64,000 bases of DNA. Source: Ectothiorhodospiraceae bacterium BW-2. Its GTDB lineage: Bacteria > Pseudomonadota > Gammaproteobacteria > Thiohalomonadales > Thiohalomonadaceae. The translations under genes were made by a program, and so were the position numbers. The DNA lies in assembly GCA_008375315.1 (NCBI GenBank), contig CP032507.1:124001-188000 (forward strand), given 5' to 3'. The notes below the pieces were generated by a model. The model did no database searches, was not told the origin of the DNA, and worked only from the letters and a program-made list of their open reading frames with translations. Below are positions 29,876 to 39,562 of the stretch, piece by piece (position 1 is the first letter of the stretch; each line of letters starts with the position of its first letter).

Positions 29876-30925
29876 TCATCTCTCCTTCGCTCTATTCAGG
29901 GTTGGATAGTTGACCTCCAGCGACCCCACCCCCTCCTCCGGTAGAGCGGGGTTAATCCATACCTCAGTAGGGGGTTGCTTAACCTTGGGCTCACCATGAA
30001 TAAAGCGTTTCGGATGCTGCTGATAGGCCTGCTTCAGCGCCTGTTCACGCTGCTCGCTAACCTCCTTGTAACGACCGGTAAATACCTGCTCTGGAGTGAA
30101 CCACGCAATCCCTCGATGGTGGTGGTGGAAACAGTACCAGTCAACATAGTCACTAAACCATATTCTGGCATGGTCAACTCCTGTCAATCGTTGAGGATAA
30201 TCGGGTTGTTGCTTGAGTGTTTTAAATTGACTCTCGCTAAACGGATTGTCGTTACTGACTCGTGGACGGCTGTGGGAGCAGGTGATCCCCAGTTCGGCCA
30301 TCAAGTCGAGATAGCCTCTGGCGGTCATCGGCACACCTCTATCCTGATGCAGTGTTAAGCCACTGAGCGCGACCCGATAGCGAGCCGCTGCGTCACTGAT
30401 TAACAGCTTGGAGAGCTCACTATTCTCCTTCCTTGAGACCATCCAAGCCACAATAAAACGGCTGTAGAGATCCATCACCACATAGAGATTCAAGAAGTTA
30501 CCCTGCTCTGTGGTGGGAAGCTTAGTGATATCCCATGTCCAAACCTCATTCGGGCGGGTCGCCCGTAATCGGGGGATAGCGTGTGATTTGGCCGGTTTTT
30601 GAGCTCGCCGCTCTCCCGTCTGTTGATTAGCACGAAGGATCCGATACATCGTACTGATTGAACAGTAATATTTCCCTTCATCCAGCAGGCTAGCATAGAT
30701 CTCTGCCGGAGGTTGGTCATAGAATCGTTCGCTGTTCAAAAGCCCCAGAACGGCTTGCCTCTCTGCCTCACTCAGCGCATTGGCTGCGACGGGTCTTGGA
30801 AGGCTCGCTCGGGGGGAGACAACCGGAGCCTGTCGGCGGTAGTAGCCTGCACGCGAGAGCGCTAGGCTATCGCAAGCGGCTCTTATGCTCACCGAACTGG
30901 GGCACTCTTTTTCAACTAATCTCAT
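29876..30925 (-). CDS. IS3-family transposase OrfB, copy 3
   Basis: 349 residues, the same product as the copy at 15310-16359, with an intact DDE triad. Confidence 0.93.
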   Translation of the reverse strand: MRLVEKECPSSVSIRAACDSLALSRAGYYRRQAPVVSPRASLPRPVAANALSEAERQAVLGLLNSERFYDQPPAEIYASLLDEGKYYCSISTMYRILRANQQTGERRAQKPAKSHAIPRLRATRPNEVWTWDITKLPTTEQGNFLNLYVVMDLYSRFIVAWMVSRKENSELSKLLISDAAARYRVALSGLTLHQDRGVPMTARGYLDLMAELGITCSHSRPRVSNDNPFSESQFKTLKQQPDYPQRLTGVDHARIWFSDYVDWYCFHHHHRGIAWFTPEQVFTGRYKEVSEQREQALKQAYQQHPKRFIHGEPKVKQPPTEVWINPALPEEGVGSLEVNYPTLNRAKER

Positions 30926-31326
30926 AAGCTTATCTCTGTGTTCATCTGCTCCAATAAGCTGAAGGCTTTTTTTTGGAGCGCAATCACCCCTTCGGTCTGC
31001 TGTAACCGTTGGCTAAGACGCTGAATTTCCTTCTTTAAACGCTCTATCTCCTTATCTCGCTTGTCTAGGCTCGGTTTGCGACCACTCTGTTTCCCTTTCA
31101 GGCCAGCCTGCCCCTGTGCTTGCAGTTGTCGGCGCCATTTGGTCAGATGGGAGCTGTAGATCTGCTCTTTGCGCAGCAGCTCGCCTAGCTGACCCGGCTC
31201 CTTGCACTGCTCTGCTTCTGCTAGGATCCGAAGCTTCTCTTCCTCACTAAATTTGCGGTAGGAGCGCTTCTCTTCATCGGGGTCGGTAACCTCGTTGGAG
31301 GGTAAAACGGTAGTATCTTTGGGCAT
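30922..31326 (-). CDS. IS3-family OrfA, copy 3
   Basis: 134 residues, identical to the other OrfA copies. ATG at 31326 follows GAGGAG. Confidence 0.9.
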   Translation of the reverse strand: MPKDTTVLPSNEVTDPDEEKRSYRKFSEEEKLRILAEAEQCKEPGQLGELLRKEQIYSSHLTKWRRQLQAQGQAGLKGKQSGRKPSLDKRDKEIERLKKEIQRLSQRLQQTEGVIALQKKAFSLLEQMNTEISL

Positions 31327-31406
31327 CGTGTATCTCCTCTGTTGCCCCCCTGATTCTACATTCATTTCTCATCAGGGGTGGTCTCAGGGTATCTTGACAC
31401 TCAGGG

Positions 31407-31883
31407 AATGCCAGTACTGGGTGGAGGTGTCTCGCGGAAAGGTAAGACGAAAATTTATCAACATCCTGCTAGAAGATATTGTCTTTCTGAAAGGTCACCG
31501 TGCATTTGTGCCGACAGATGGCCCAACGGCCATTGACGTTATCGAGCAGTTTCTCGATGCCTGTAGCGGCGGCAACAGTGTCGAGCCGACCTACTACTAC
31601 GGCCTTAGCTTTCCAGATAACCATCGAAGCTTCAGCGAGTTCCTGTCACGTACGCCAAGTCCTTTGGCACAATACAATAACTGGCACCTTGAGATCATCT
31701 CGCCTTTCTTTGCCGATGATGCCAGGAATGATGAGCATAAGATCTTTTTAGGTATGGGGGTTGTCGACATCAAATTGTTGCTTCCCTTTGATGATGAAAA
31801 GAATGCCCTTTGTCAGCCCATCTTTCGTCAAATCCGACCAAAATCCCCAAAATATATCGGGAACCCGATATGCGATTTTAATT
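31407..31883 (+). pseudogene. PLD-family protein, middle piece
   Basis: About 159 residues open from the IS edge: ECQYWVEVSRGKVRRKFINI, then AIDVIEQFLDACSG and WHLEIISPFFADD. ECQYWVEV fits the sequence just after a first PLD motif region (GSANLT-type), which would have been lost with the missing codons. The frame is stopped at the left end of the IS1634-family element. Confidence 0.62.
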
Positions 31884-33865
31884 AAATCAATTACTTGAGT
31901 TTTGAAAATAAATCGTAGTGCCATAATGTGACGGATAGGCTTGCAATCCCCCATTTTGCAGCTACACTGTCAGTATGTATATTCGTCGCACTACGATTAA
32001 AAGCCACGGCTCCGGTGAGCCCTACTTCACCTATCGACTGGTGGAATCCACCCGTGTGGCCGGCAAGGTCAAGCAACAGACCCTGCTCAATTTGGGTCGC
32101 CACTTTAGTGTAGAGTCGGCGCAATGGCCGCTTCTGACCGCCCGCATTGAGCAACTGTTGAACGCACAGGGCGATTTTCTCACCCTGGCACTGCCAACCG
32201 CCCTGGAGCAGACCGCCCAGCAGTTGAGCAACAAACTACAGCAAACCGGTTACGGCGAACCGTTACCGCCGCACACCTGGCAATCGGTCGATATGGACTC
32301 TCTGGAGCTAAGCCGGCCTCGTCAGGTTGGCATTGAACAGTTGGCTCTGCATGCGCTGCAACAGCTGAAACTGATTGATAAACTGCAAGAGCTTGGCTTT
32401 AACCGTCATGAACTGGCCGCAGCCATTGGCAATATCGTTGGGCGCATGGCTTCTCCTGCCAGCGAGTGGGCCACCTATCACTGGCTCCAGCAGCAGAGTG
32501 GACTGGGCGAGCTCATCGGTTATGACTTTGACGCCATGGGGCATGATCGCCTCTATCAAGCCAGCGACCTGCTCTGGAAACACAAAGCGGCACTGGAGGC
32601 CCATCTCTGGCAGCGGGAGCAGACGCTTTTCGATCTGAAGGAGACTATCGCCCTCTATGACTTGACCAATACCTTCTTTGAAGGAGCGCCCGACTCCGAA
32701 CTGGCACAGCGTGGGCGCTCCAAGGAGCGGCGCAGTGACTGCCCGCTCGTTACCCTCGGTCTGGTACTCGATAGCAGTGGCTTTCCGCGCTGTTCACGCC
32801 ACTTTGCCGGTAATGTCAGCGAACCCTCCACCCTGGAGGGTCTGCTCACTGAGCTGGAAGCCTCGCCACACAGTACTGTTATTATGGATGCCGGCATTGC
32901 CAGTGAGAAGAATCTACAGTGGCTGAAAGGTGCCGGTTACCACTATATTGTCGTGAGCCGTCAACCCCATCGAGAGTTTGATGAGACCCAGGCCACGCTG
33001 ATCAAAGAGAGCCCCGGCAATTGCGTACGCGCGCAGCGGGTTGAGGATGGCGAGCGGGGGGAAGTCAAACTCTACTGCCACTCCGAAGCGCGAGAACTGA
33101 AAGAGCAGGCGATTCTGGATAGCATTGCGCAACGCTTTGAAGCGGGGTTAACCGCCCTTAATGAGGGACTATCTAAACCCCGTTGCACCAAAAGCAGCGA
33201 GAAAATCCATGAGCGGATTGGTCGGCTCAAACAGAAGTATTCCCGTGCAGCCGCCCGCTATACCATTAGCGTCAGCGAACAAGAGGGCAAAGCCACGGCC
33301 ATCACCTGGTCTCTCAACGATGCCGCCGACTCAGCGGCCAGCCATCCCGGCGTCTACTGTCTGCGCACCGATTTACTCGATTGGGATGCTGCCAAGCTGT
33401 GGCAGACCTATATCCTGCTCACCGACCTCGAAGCGGTCTTTCGCAGCCTGAAAAGCGAACTGGGGATGCGCCCCGTCTATCACCATACAGCCGATCGCCT
33501 CGAGGGCCACCTCTTCATCACCCTGCTCGGTTACCATCTCGTGCATACGCTGCGACATCAACTCAAAGCACACGACATTCATGCGAGCTGGACATCCCTG
33601 CGACAGCTGTTTGCCAATCGTCAGCGGGTGAGTGTCACCGTCAAGCGTGAAGATAATCGCACCATTCATCTGCGCAAAACCACCCGCATCGAACCCCATC
33701 AACGTCCAGTTCTGGATGCGCTGGGACTCGACTATTCGGTCCATCCGACAAAGATGACGCTGATCTAAATTCGGCTCAGTCAACACGCGTTCTGCATTCT
33801 GCATCGTGAAAAATCATAGATGTAGTGCCATACTACCCATTGAATTCGTCTCAACTATTTGATTT
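31884..33865 (+). mobile_element. IS1634-family insertion element
   Basis: About 1982 bp carrying one transposase gene. The ends are imperfect inverted repeats: AAATCAATTACTTGAG at 31884-31899 and the complement of AAATCAAATAGTTGAG at 33850-33865. No clear target duplication was found. It splits the middle and C-terminal pieces of the PLD-family gene. Confidence 0.78.
31975..33768 (+). CDS. IS1634-family transposase
   Basis: 597 residues of the IS4/IS1634 DDE superfamily. It shows the typical opening GSGEPYFTYRLVESTRVAGK, the first catalytic region IALYDLTNTFFEG, VIMDAGIASEKNL, and the late block LLTDLEAVFRSLKSELGMRP with the conserved E. Full length, so probably active. Confidence 0.9.
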   Translation: MYIRRTTIKSHGSGEPYFTYRLVESTRVAGKVKQQTLLNLGRHFSVESAQWPLLTARIEQLLNAQGDFLTLALPTALEQTAQQLSNKLQQTGYGEPLPPHTWQSVDMDSLELSRPRQVGIEQLALHALQQLKLIDKLQELGFNRHELAAAIGNIVGRMASPASEWATYHWLQQQSGLGELIGYDFDAMGHDRLYQASDLLWKHKAALEAHLWQREQTLFDLKETIALYDLTNTFFEGAPDSELAQRGRSKERRSDCPLVTLGLVLDSSGFPRCSRHFAGNVSEPSTLEGLLTELEASPHSTVIMDAGIASEKNLQWLKGAGYHYIVVSRQPHREFDETQATLIKESPGNCVRAQRVEDGERGEVKLYCHSEARELKEQAILDSIAQRFEAGLTALNEGLSKPRCTKSSEKIHERIGRLKQKYSRAAARYTISVSEQEGKATAITWSLNDAADSAASHPGVYCLRTDLLDWDAAKLWQTYILLTDLEAVFRSLKSELGMRPVYHHTADRLEGHLFITLLGYHLVHTLRHQLKAHDIHASWTSLRQLFANRQRVSVTVKREDNRTIHLRKTTRIEPHQRPVLDALGLDYSVHPTKMTLI

Positions 33866-35128
33866 TTTGCACTATTCGATCTAGCAAATCGAAAGATGGG
33901 TCAGGAAGCCTACTACCAGCATATACAGCAGGAGGAAGGGATTGAGTGGGCCCAGTGGCGAGAAGGAATCGCCCGCACACTCGGGCTGATTGGTGATCAC
34001 TTCAGACGTCTGCACGCCAAGGTCTACCATTTCTACAATGGACGGGCCTCCTGGGTATTCGTCGGTTCAGTCAATTTCACCTATAAGGCCATCCATGAGA
34101 ATGTCGAGGCGGGTTTTCTTGCTCGTCTCGATACCCCGGGGCCGCTGCTTGAGCCCATGCCGGAGGATAGGGTGGTGGAGCAGTTTGCCGATCTGGATGA
34201 GGCTGTGCCCGGAATGGAGAGTGATAAAGGGGATGAGGTGATATTGCCAGACCTGCACCTCTGCTACGACTGGGTATCGAAGCAACTGAAAGGGCGCACA
34301 AAGACGAAGCGCAAAAGGTACGAGATTGAGATCCTAGGTCCGGAGGGGGAGCCTGTCATCGAGCCCTGGGCCATCCCCTACCAGGAGGTGGTGTATGAGG
34401 GAGAGACGGGGCGACTGGAGAAGGCTCTTAGAAATGGCTCTCTGGTCAAGGTACGGGGACGGGAACTGGATCGCAGGGAACGGCCAATCATCCTCGCCCA
34501 TCCGGTATTACTGCAGCAGATAGGATGGAGCCACAAACCCCTCGACCTTCCTGCGCTCTCAGCGGAGCAGATCCTGGCTATCTATGCGGGGATGTCCCAG
34601 GAGCGTCGCCAGATGATGCTGGTCGATGCCAAGATCCGTGCCCTAGTGTTGAGTGCGCAAGGGGGGGAGCTGACCGTTCACACCGATGATCAGATCATCG
34701 AACAGTTCTTCTGCGAGTATGCAGAGATATTCAATGCCTTCTCCAGGCTAAGAAAACGCCTCGAGGCCTCGCTTGAGGCTGAGCAATATCATCAACTAGA
34801 CTACTACCTGACAGGCAAGGGGGTCGATAGCATACCCTCCCTCATCGAGCGAGCCACCCGAACGGATGAGAATGATAAACCGCTCAATGCGGTGACGACC
34901 TACCTGTTACTGCTATCTGCGCTGGAACTCTACCGACTTGATGAGTTCTCCGGTCGTCCGGCTGTGGAGGCGCTGCAACACCAACTCATGGATCAAATCG
35001 AGGCACTTAAATCCGGTGACCGTCTGGTACTTGAGGACGATACGCCGAAAAATCGTAAAACCTTCTTCAAGTGGTTCGAAGAGGAGTTTTTCAGAGCATA
35101 TAAGCCAGTCGATGAGGGTGCCGCATGA
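33866..35128 (+). pseudogene. PLD-family protein, C-terminal piece with HxK motif
   Basis: About 420 residues open from the IS edge; a start at ATG 33896 would give a 410-residue protein. It has RRLHAKVYHFYNG followed by WVFVGSVNFTYKAIHENVEA, the second HxKx4D-type phospholipase-D/nuclease motif (H, K, N and E positions visible). A long C-terminal helical region follows. The stop overlaps the helicase start by ATGA. PLD proteins with helicase partners often act as nucleases in defence systems. Loss of the N-terminal motif suggests the gene is now inactive. Confidence 0.75.
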
Positions 35129-38100
35129 ATCCCATCGACCTGGAAACCGCCAGACAACTCATCGACTACACCGGTGGGGATGACGCACTCGAATCGCTAG
35201 CCGACATCCAGATCAAGGGTGCAGTTGCCCTGCAAAACAGGATCTGTGACCCAGAGATCGGCCTTGCCTATCTGGCCGATGAGGTCGGGATGGGGAAGAC
35301 CTACATCGCTCTGGGTGTGGTCGCAATAATGCGTTACTTCAATCCGATGCTACGCGTTCTGTATATTTGCCCAAGCCGTAATGTACAGGAGAAATGGGTA
35401 AGAGAGTACAAGGCCTTCATTCGTACCAATGTCCGGGTCAGTCAGGGGCGCATTCGCACACGTGAGGGCAAGCCTGCCGCTCCTTATCAAAGCTGTCGTA
35501 ATGTTGTAGATCTCCTGCATGATGCGGCCTCCGGCTATTATGCTGACTTCTTTATTGGTAAAGACAGTTTCAGTATCAGTATCAGCGATGACGTCTCAGT
35601 CTGGGAAAGGAAGCGTGATGAGCTCAAGGCGCTGATCCCTGCTCATGAATGGAAGGGGATCATCAAATCAAAATACGATGTAAAAGAGCAATATGCACGT
35701 GCCCTGAACTATATCTTACCAACCTTCGATCTGGTCGTTATCGACGAGGCTCATAACTTCAAACACGACTTTCAGAGTAGTGACAGAAATAGGGTGCTAT
35801 CCGGGGTACTGGGCTTCCGGGAGGAGGACGGATACTTCCCTCGTGCCAGACATGCCTTGATGCTCTCGGCAACGCCTTATGACCGCAACCTGAATCAGCT
35901 GCGTAACCAGCTGAAGATGGTAGGCCGACTCGACCTGCTTCCTGAAGAGATGGACGACAACGACAAGCCTCAAATGACGGAACGGTTACGTAACTTCCTT
36001 GTAAGACGACTCAATACACTCAAAGTCAATGGCGATGACTTGACGAGAAACATGTATCGGCGCGAGTGGCGAAAAGGTCCCAAGGCCGAGATACTGCTCG
36101 AATCAGATGAGCAGAAGCTGGTGACCGCACTGGTGCAGAAGAAGGTGGGGGAGATGTTGACTCGCCAGTCGGGTTCCCCCTCCTTCCAGATGGGACTGCT
36201 GGCCTCTTTCGAAAGCTTTGCCGAATCAACCCGCTCAGAACCTGTGCAGTTCGATGGTGATAAGGCCGACAAGAAGCAGAGCGATGCGCGGGATCGCCAT
36301 GTGATCGGGCAGTTGGTAGATAACTACATCGACTACGGTTTGGGGCGTACCCTGCCGCATCCCAAGATGGACAGCGTGGTCAAGCGCCTAGGGCAGGCGA
36401 TGTTCAATGAATCGAAGAAACAGATCGTCTTTGTTCGGCGGGTCAAAAGCGTTAACGAGATCAAGGATAAGCTCGACGATGCCTATAACAGATGGATAAG
36501 TGGCTACATCGATGATGTGCTTAAAGAGCACGAAGAACCAAAGGCAATCATGGCGGGTGTCTATGCCAGCTACCTGGAGGCGAGTCGAAAGCGTGACAAA
36601 GATTTACTTGGGGGTGAGTTTGACCGAACCGTAGATACTACTGAAGAAGAACTCCCCCCAAAGAACGACACTTTTTTCGCCTGGTTCTTTCGTGGGGCTC
36701 TCCCCAAGGAGGCGGCAACGCAGCTCGCGGTCACAGGCGGGGAGTTTCCATCACCGGAATCAGTTCGAAATGGACTGGCAGCCAAGAACCAGGTTATCGT
36801 TAACCTGCTTGAACCGAATTGGGCATGGTACCTGTGTCGGCGTGAGGGGCTCGATCTGACAGATATTCTGGCACAGAACGGTGAGGATATTGCCGCAATG
36901 GCAGGGAGCTATATCACGGGCGACCTCACCAACTACCACTACGAGCTCTTTCATGCCTGCCAGACAGCCTTTGTCAGGTGGCTGGTTGAGTATCAGGGCC
37001 TGGCAGAATTCAAACCGTTGTATGAGCATATGGTTACCTCTTATTCACAACGGAGTGATGAGTATGTGAATAAAGACAAACTCGCTAATCAACTTTCCAC
37101 AGAGACACTTTACACCGAACTGGAATCGGTAGACCTGGGGGATGCGATTGTTCCCATGCAGGCAAAGCTCTACGAAGCACTCAAGTCGGGGAAGATAGAG
37201 GATGAGTTAGCGCGTTTTGAGATCCATAAGACCCTGATGAGTTTCGTTCTGAGAACGGCGCACGGGATCATCGACATCTACCTAGCGCGACTGAAACAGG
37301 GGCCAGGAAATCTCACAGTGGAGAGTCGTACCCAATGGATCCGCGACTTTGTGGTTATGTTATCTCGCCAGAAGGAGAGCAGGGGGTTTACCACCTGGCA
37401 TGAACTGGTGCATCTGGGCGCCCACATGGAACTCATTATCAAAAACAGCATCCCGGAGATCCTAGAGAAAAGCCAGGGTGAATACCGCAAAGTCCTAAGT
37501 AATATGCTGAATCCGGTCTCCCCGGTGATAGGTGCATCAGGTGAAACCTCGGGGCGTTCAGCTCAGGCGAGAAAGTTCCGTATGCCGGGTTACCCGTTGG
37601 CACTTGTTACGACCGACGTGTTTCAGGAGGGCGAGGATCTGCACACCTTTTGTGACAGTGTCGTCCACTATGGTCTATCCGGTTCACCAGTAAGCCTAGA
37701 GCAAAAGACGGGGCGCGTGGATCGTGTCGGTGCCATGGCGCAACGTCGTCTGATGGCCCTGGAGCGCCAAGCGGAGGAGGATGACTATATCCAGGTGACC
37801 TTCCCGTACGTCAAAGAGAGCATCGAGGCATTGCAGATCAGACAGATCTGCCGGAATATCAATGAATTTATTAAATCCCTGCATGATGTTGTCCCAGGCG
37901 ATCACACCGTCGCGGATATCGTAGATGTAGAAAGGGCGATGTTTGAGAAAGAAGAGGTGCCCGAGCAGATCCTCACGCCACTTAAATCGCCCTATGACCC
38001 GACAGTCGAAGTAGCGAATGAATTTCGTGCCGTCGAGGAAGTCGAAGAGAATGATCGTCGCCGGACGGCAGAGATCGCCCACCTCATGAACCTGATCGAC

Positions 38101-38919
38101 AACAAGATCGAAGGCAGTGAGCAGGTCTATCATCTTCAGGAAAGTGATGTCGATATCCCGGCAGGCAAGACGGCGATCAGGTTGGGCTCGGCCAGAGCCA
38201 GTGGTGAGTTGCTGCTATCGCTAAGCTGTCAGGCCGAATCGGGTATCTACAGAATCGATAATAAGACGCAACTGCTTGAGCTGATGTGCGACCTGTCATG
38301 GACCACATTTCACCGTACCTTCGTCACCGAGTCTTCGGATGCCAAGAACAGCTATCACCTTTACTTCAATGCCGAGATGCTGGTTGGCGGTGAGGGGGTG
38401 ACACAACGCTGTGAAATTGACCGTCTCTTCGAGCGCATGAAGATTAAGCACAACCCGCAGGGCTATTGCGTTGAGCTGCCGGATGCGATCCGCGCACTTA
38501 TCGATTCCATCAATGAAGATACTCCCATCCCTGTTGATCGCACAGGCGGGACGCGTGTCAGGGTGACACATGAGGCGGGTGTTACCACCCTGCTGTTCGA
38601 GTTCGGTGGTCTGGTACTGCCAAGAACACAACGTATCTCACTCTTCTCATCGCACGAGCGGGTAGTTTTTCTGAGTCATGCGACACGGGCGGGGTTTTGT
38701 AAGGAGCTCGATGCAAGGGATATCATCAAATACACTTGGATGCGAAATCGCCATATCGATCTGGTGGAGTTCGTTGTCGACCCATCGCAGGCAATCACAG
38801 GAAGGGTGGTCCATCCCAGTGAGGAGATGCAGTGGGAGGAGTTTATCTATTGTGCCTATACCTTGGCCGTAGAGACCGACAACTTAGAATACCTGCTGAG
38901 TAAACATGACATTCTGTAG
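35125..38919 (+). CDS. Large SF2/SNF2-type helicase of the PLD cassette
   Basis: 1264 residues. N-terminal ATPase lobe: GLAYLADEVGMGKTYIALGV (Walker A, near residue 45), VIDEAHNFKHDF (Walker B, near 205) and LMLSATPYDRNLNQLRNQL (motif III). A long insertion of about 500 residues follows. The second lobe has TTDVFQEGEDLHTFCDSVVH and LEQKTGRVDRVGAMAQRRL (motifs V-VI). The C-terminal 350 residues are unassigned. It is a DNA translocase or helicase, probably of a nucleic-acid-targeting defence cassette with the two upstream genes. The frame is intact although its PLD partner is broken. Confidence 0.85.
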   Translation: MNPIDLETARQLIDYTGGDDALESLADIQIKGAVALQNRICDPEIGLAYLADEVGMGKTYIALGVVAIMRYFNPMLRVLYICPSRNVQEKWVREYKAFIRTNVRVSQGRIRTREGKPAAPYQSCRNVVDLLHDAASGYYADFFIGKDSFSISISDDVSVWERKRDELKALIPAHEWKGIIKSKYDVKEQYARALNYILPTFDLVVIDEAHNFKHDFQSSDRNRVLSGVLGFREEDGYFPRARHALMLSATPYDRNLNQLRNQLKMVGRLDLLPEEMDDNDKPQMTERLRNFLVRRLNTLKVNGDDLTRNMYRREWRKGPKAEILLESDEQKLVTALVQKKVGEMLTRQSGSPSFQMGLLASFESFAESTRSEPVQFDGDKADKKQSDARDRHVIGQLVDNYIDYGLGRTLPHPKMDSVVKRLGQAMFNESKKQIVFVRRVKSVNEIKDKLDDAYNRWISGYIDDVLKEHEEPKAIMAGVYASYLEASRKRDKDLLGGEFDRTVDTTEEELPPKNDTFFAWFFRGALPKEAATQLAVTGGEFPSPESVRNGLAAKNQVIVNLLEPNWAWYLCRREGLDLTDILAQNGEDIAAMAGSYITGDLTNYHYELFHACQTAFVRWLVEYQGLAEFKPLYEHMVTSYSQRSDEYVNKDKLANQLSTETLYTELESVDLGDAIVPMQAKLYEALKSGKIEDELARFEIHKTLMSFVLRTAHGIIDIYLARLKQGPGNLTVESRTQWIRDFVVMLSRQKESRGFTTWHELVHLGAHMELIIKNSIPEILEKSQGEYRKVLSNMLNPVSPVIGASGETSGRSAQARKFRMPGYPLALVTTDVFQEGEDLHTFCDSVVHYGLSGSPVSLEQKTGRVDRVGAMAQRRLMALERQAEEDDYIQVTFPYVKESIEALQIRQICRNINEFIKSLHDVVPGDHTVADIVDVERAMFEKEEVPEQILTPLKSPYDPTVEVANEFRAVEEVEENDRRRTAEIAHLMNLIDNKIEGSEQVYHLQESDVDIPAGKTAIRLGSARASGELLLSLSCQAESGIYRIDNKTQLLELMCDLSWTTFHRTFVTESSDAKNSYHLYFNAEMLVGGEGVTQRCEIDRLFERMKIKHNPQGYCVELPDAIRALIDSINEDTPIPVDRTGGTRVRVTHEAGVTTLLFEFGGLVLPRTQRISLFSSHERVVFLSHATRAGFCKELDARDIIKYTWMRNRHIDLVEFVVDPSQAITGRVVHPSEEMQWEEFIYCAYTLAVETDNLEYLLSKHDIL

Positions 38920-39012
38920 TTCACTCGTTTTCCCTTTAAAAGGGCGCTTCGGTATGTATCCTCTCCAAACCACAGGGTCACTGCCTAGGCTGTCGAAATG
39001 CCCTCATTTTCA

Positions 39013-39130
39013 GCTATAATGGTTTTGCTCAACAGATTTTACGCCTCAGGAATGGGAGTGTCATGTCTCTTGTTAAACCGAGCAAACTGCCAGTTTGTGG
39101 CTACCTCTGACGAAACGGTGAACAAAGCCA
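39013..39130. mobile_element. Remnant of the DUF6399-type IS end
   Basis: About 118 bp closely resembling 50452-50568, the promoter-side end of the IS at 48701. Both share AACAGATTTTACGCCTCA, GTGTCATGTCTCTTGT and the terminal CTGACGAAACG-TGAACAA. Several substitutions show it is older. No transposase remains. Confidence 0.75.
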
Positions 39131-39136
39131 TGATTG

Positions 39137-39273
39137 GCCTTGTTCATCGTTTCGTCATCTAACGGTAGGTTGGGCAAAGCGTAGCGTGCCCAACTGCACT
39201 CTGTTGGGCACGAGCTAACGCTCTTTGCCCAACCTACCCTGACCAACGGGCTGACGAAAGCATGAACAAGGCC
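39137..39273. mobile_element. 137-bp MITE with DUF6399-IS-like inverted repeats
   Basis: GGCCTTGTTCATCGTTTCGT at the left and its near-complement at 39252-39273 match the terminal repeats of the IS at 48701-50568. Internally it is one long hairpin, GGTAGGTTGGGCAAAG...CTTTGCCCAACCTACC. It has no coding capacity and is likely mobilised by the DUF6399 IS. Confidence 0.82.
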
Positions 39274-39562
39274 GATGTTTCCTTAGTTACGGTGATAAAT
39301 AGTTTTGTTAACTAATTTTATCTCCGATATTATTGATGTCCTGTTTCCTGTGAAACCAAAAAGTGCCATTTCTTAGTTATTCCTAACTAAGCAATGAAAA
39401 AGGTCATCTACGGGTACATCAGAGCTCCGATTATTGCAGATGAGTTTAGAATTTTTTTCATGTAAGTGTGAGACTATAATTTTATGTCTTTATATGAAGA
39501 AATTTTTAACTCCGAAGTATATAGATTGATTTCGTCAAAATTTTTTCACAAAGGGTTTGGTA
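39274..39562. other. AT-rich upstream region of the island, with a hairpin
   Basis: Leader of the AT-rich gene set. CTTAGTTA and TAACTAAG (39372-39391) form an 8-bp stem with a 4-nt loop. Base composition drops sharply here relative to the helicase gene, marking the island edge. No ORF with good support was seen. Confidence 0.45.

Larger units (their letters stand above)
29518..31406 (-). mobile_element. IS3-family element, copy 3
   Basis: 1889 bp, minus orientation, inside the PLD-family gene. Flanks GGTC and AATG do not match, and about 100 codons of the host gene appear to be missing between the flanking pieces, so this is not a simple insertion. Confidence 0.93.

Noticed and set aside
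39010-39020. TATAAT as promoter of the AT-rich island
   Set aside because: It lies at the edge of an IS remnant, about 540 bp before the first gene, with no convincing -35 box; chance is likely.
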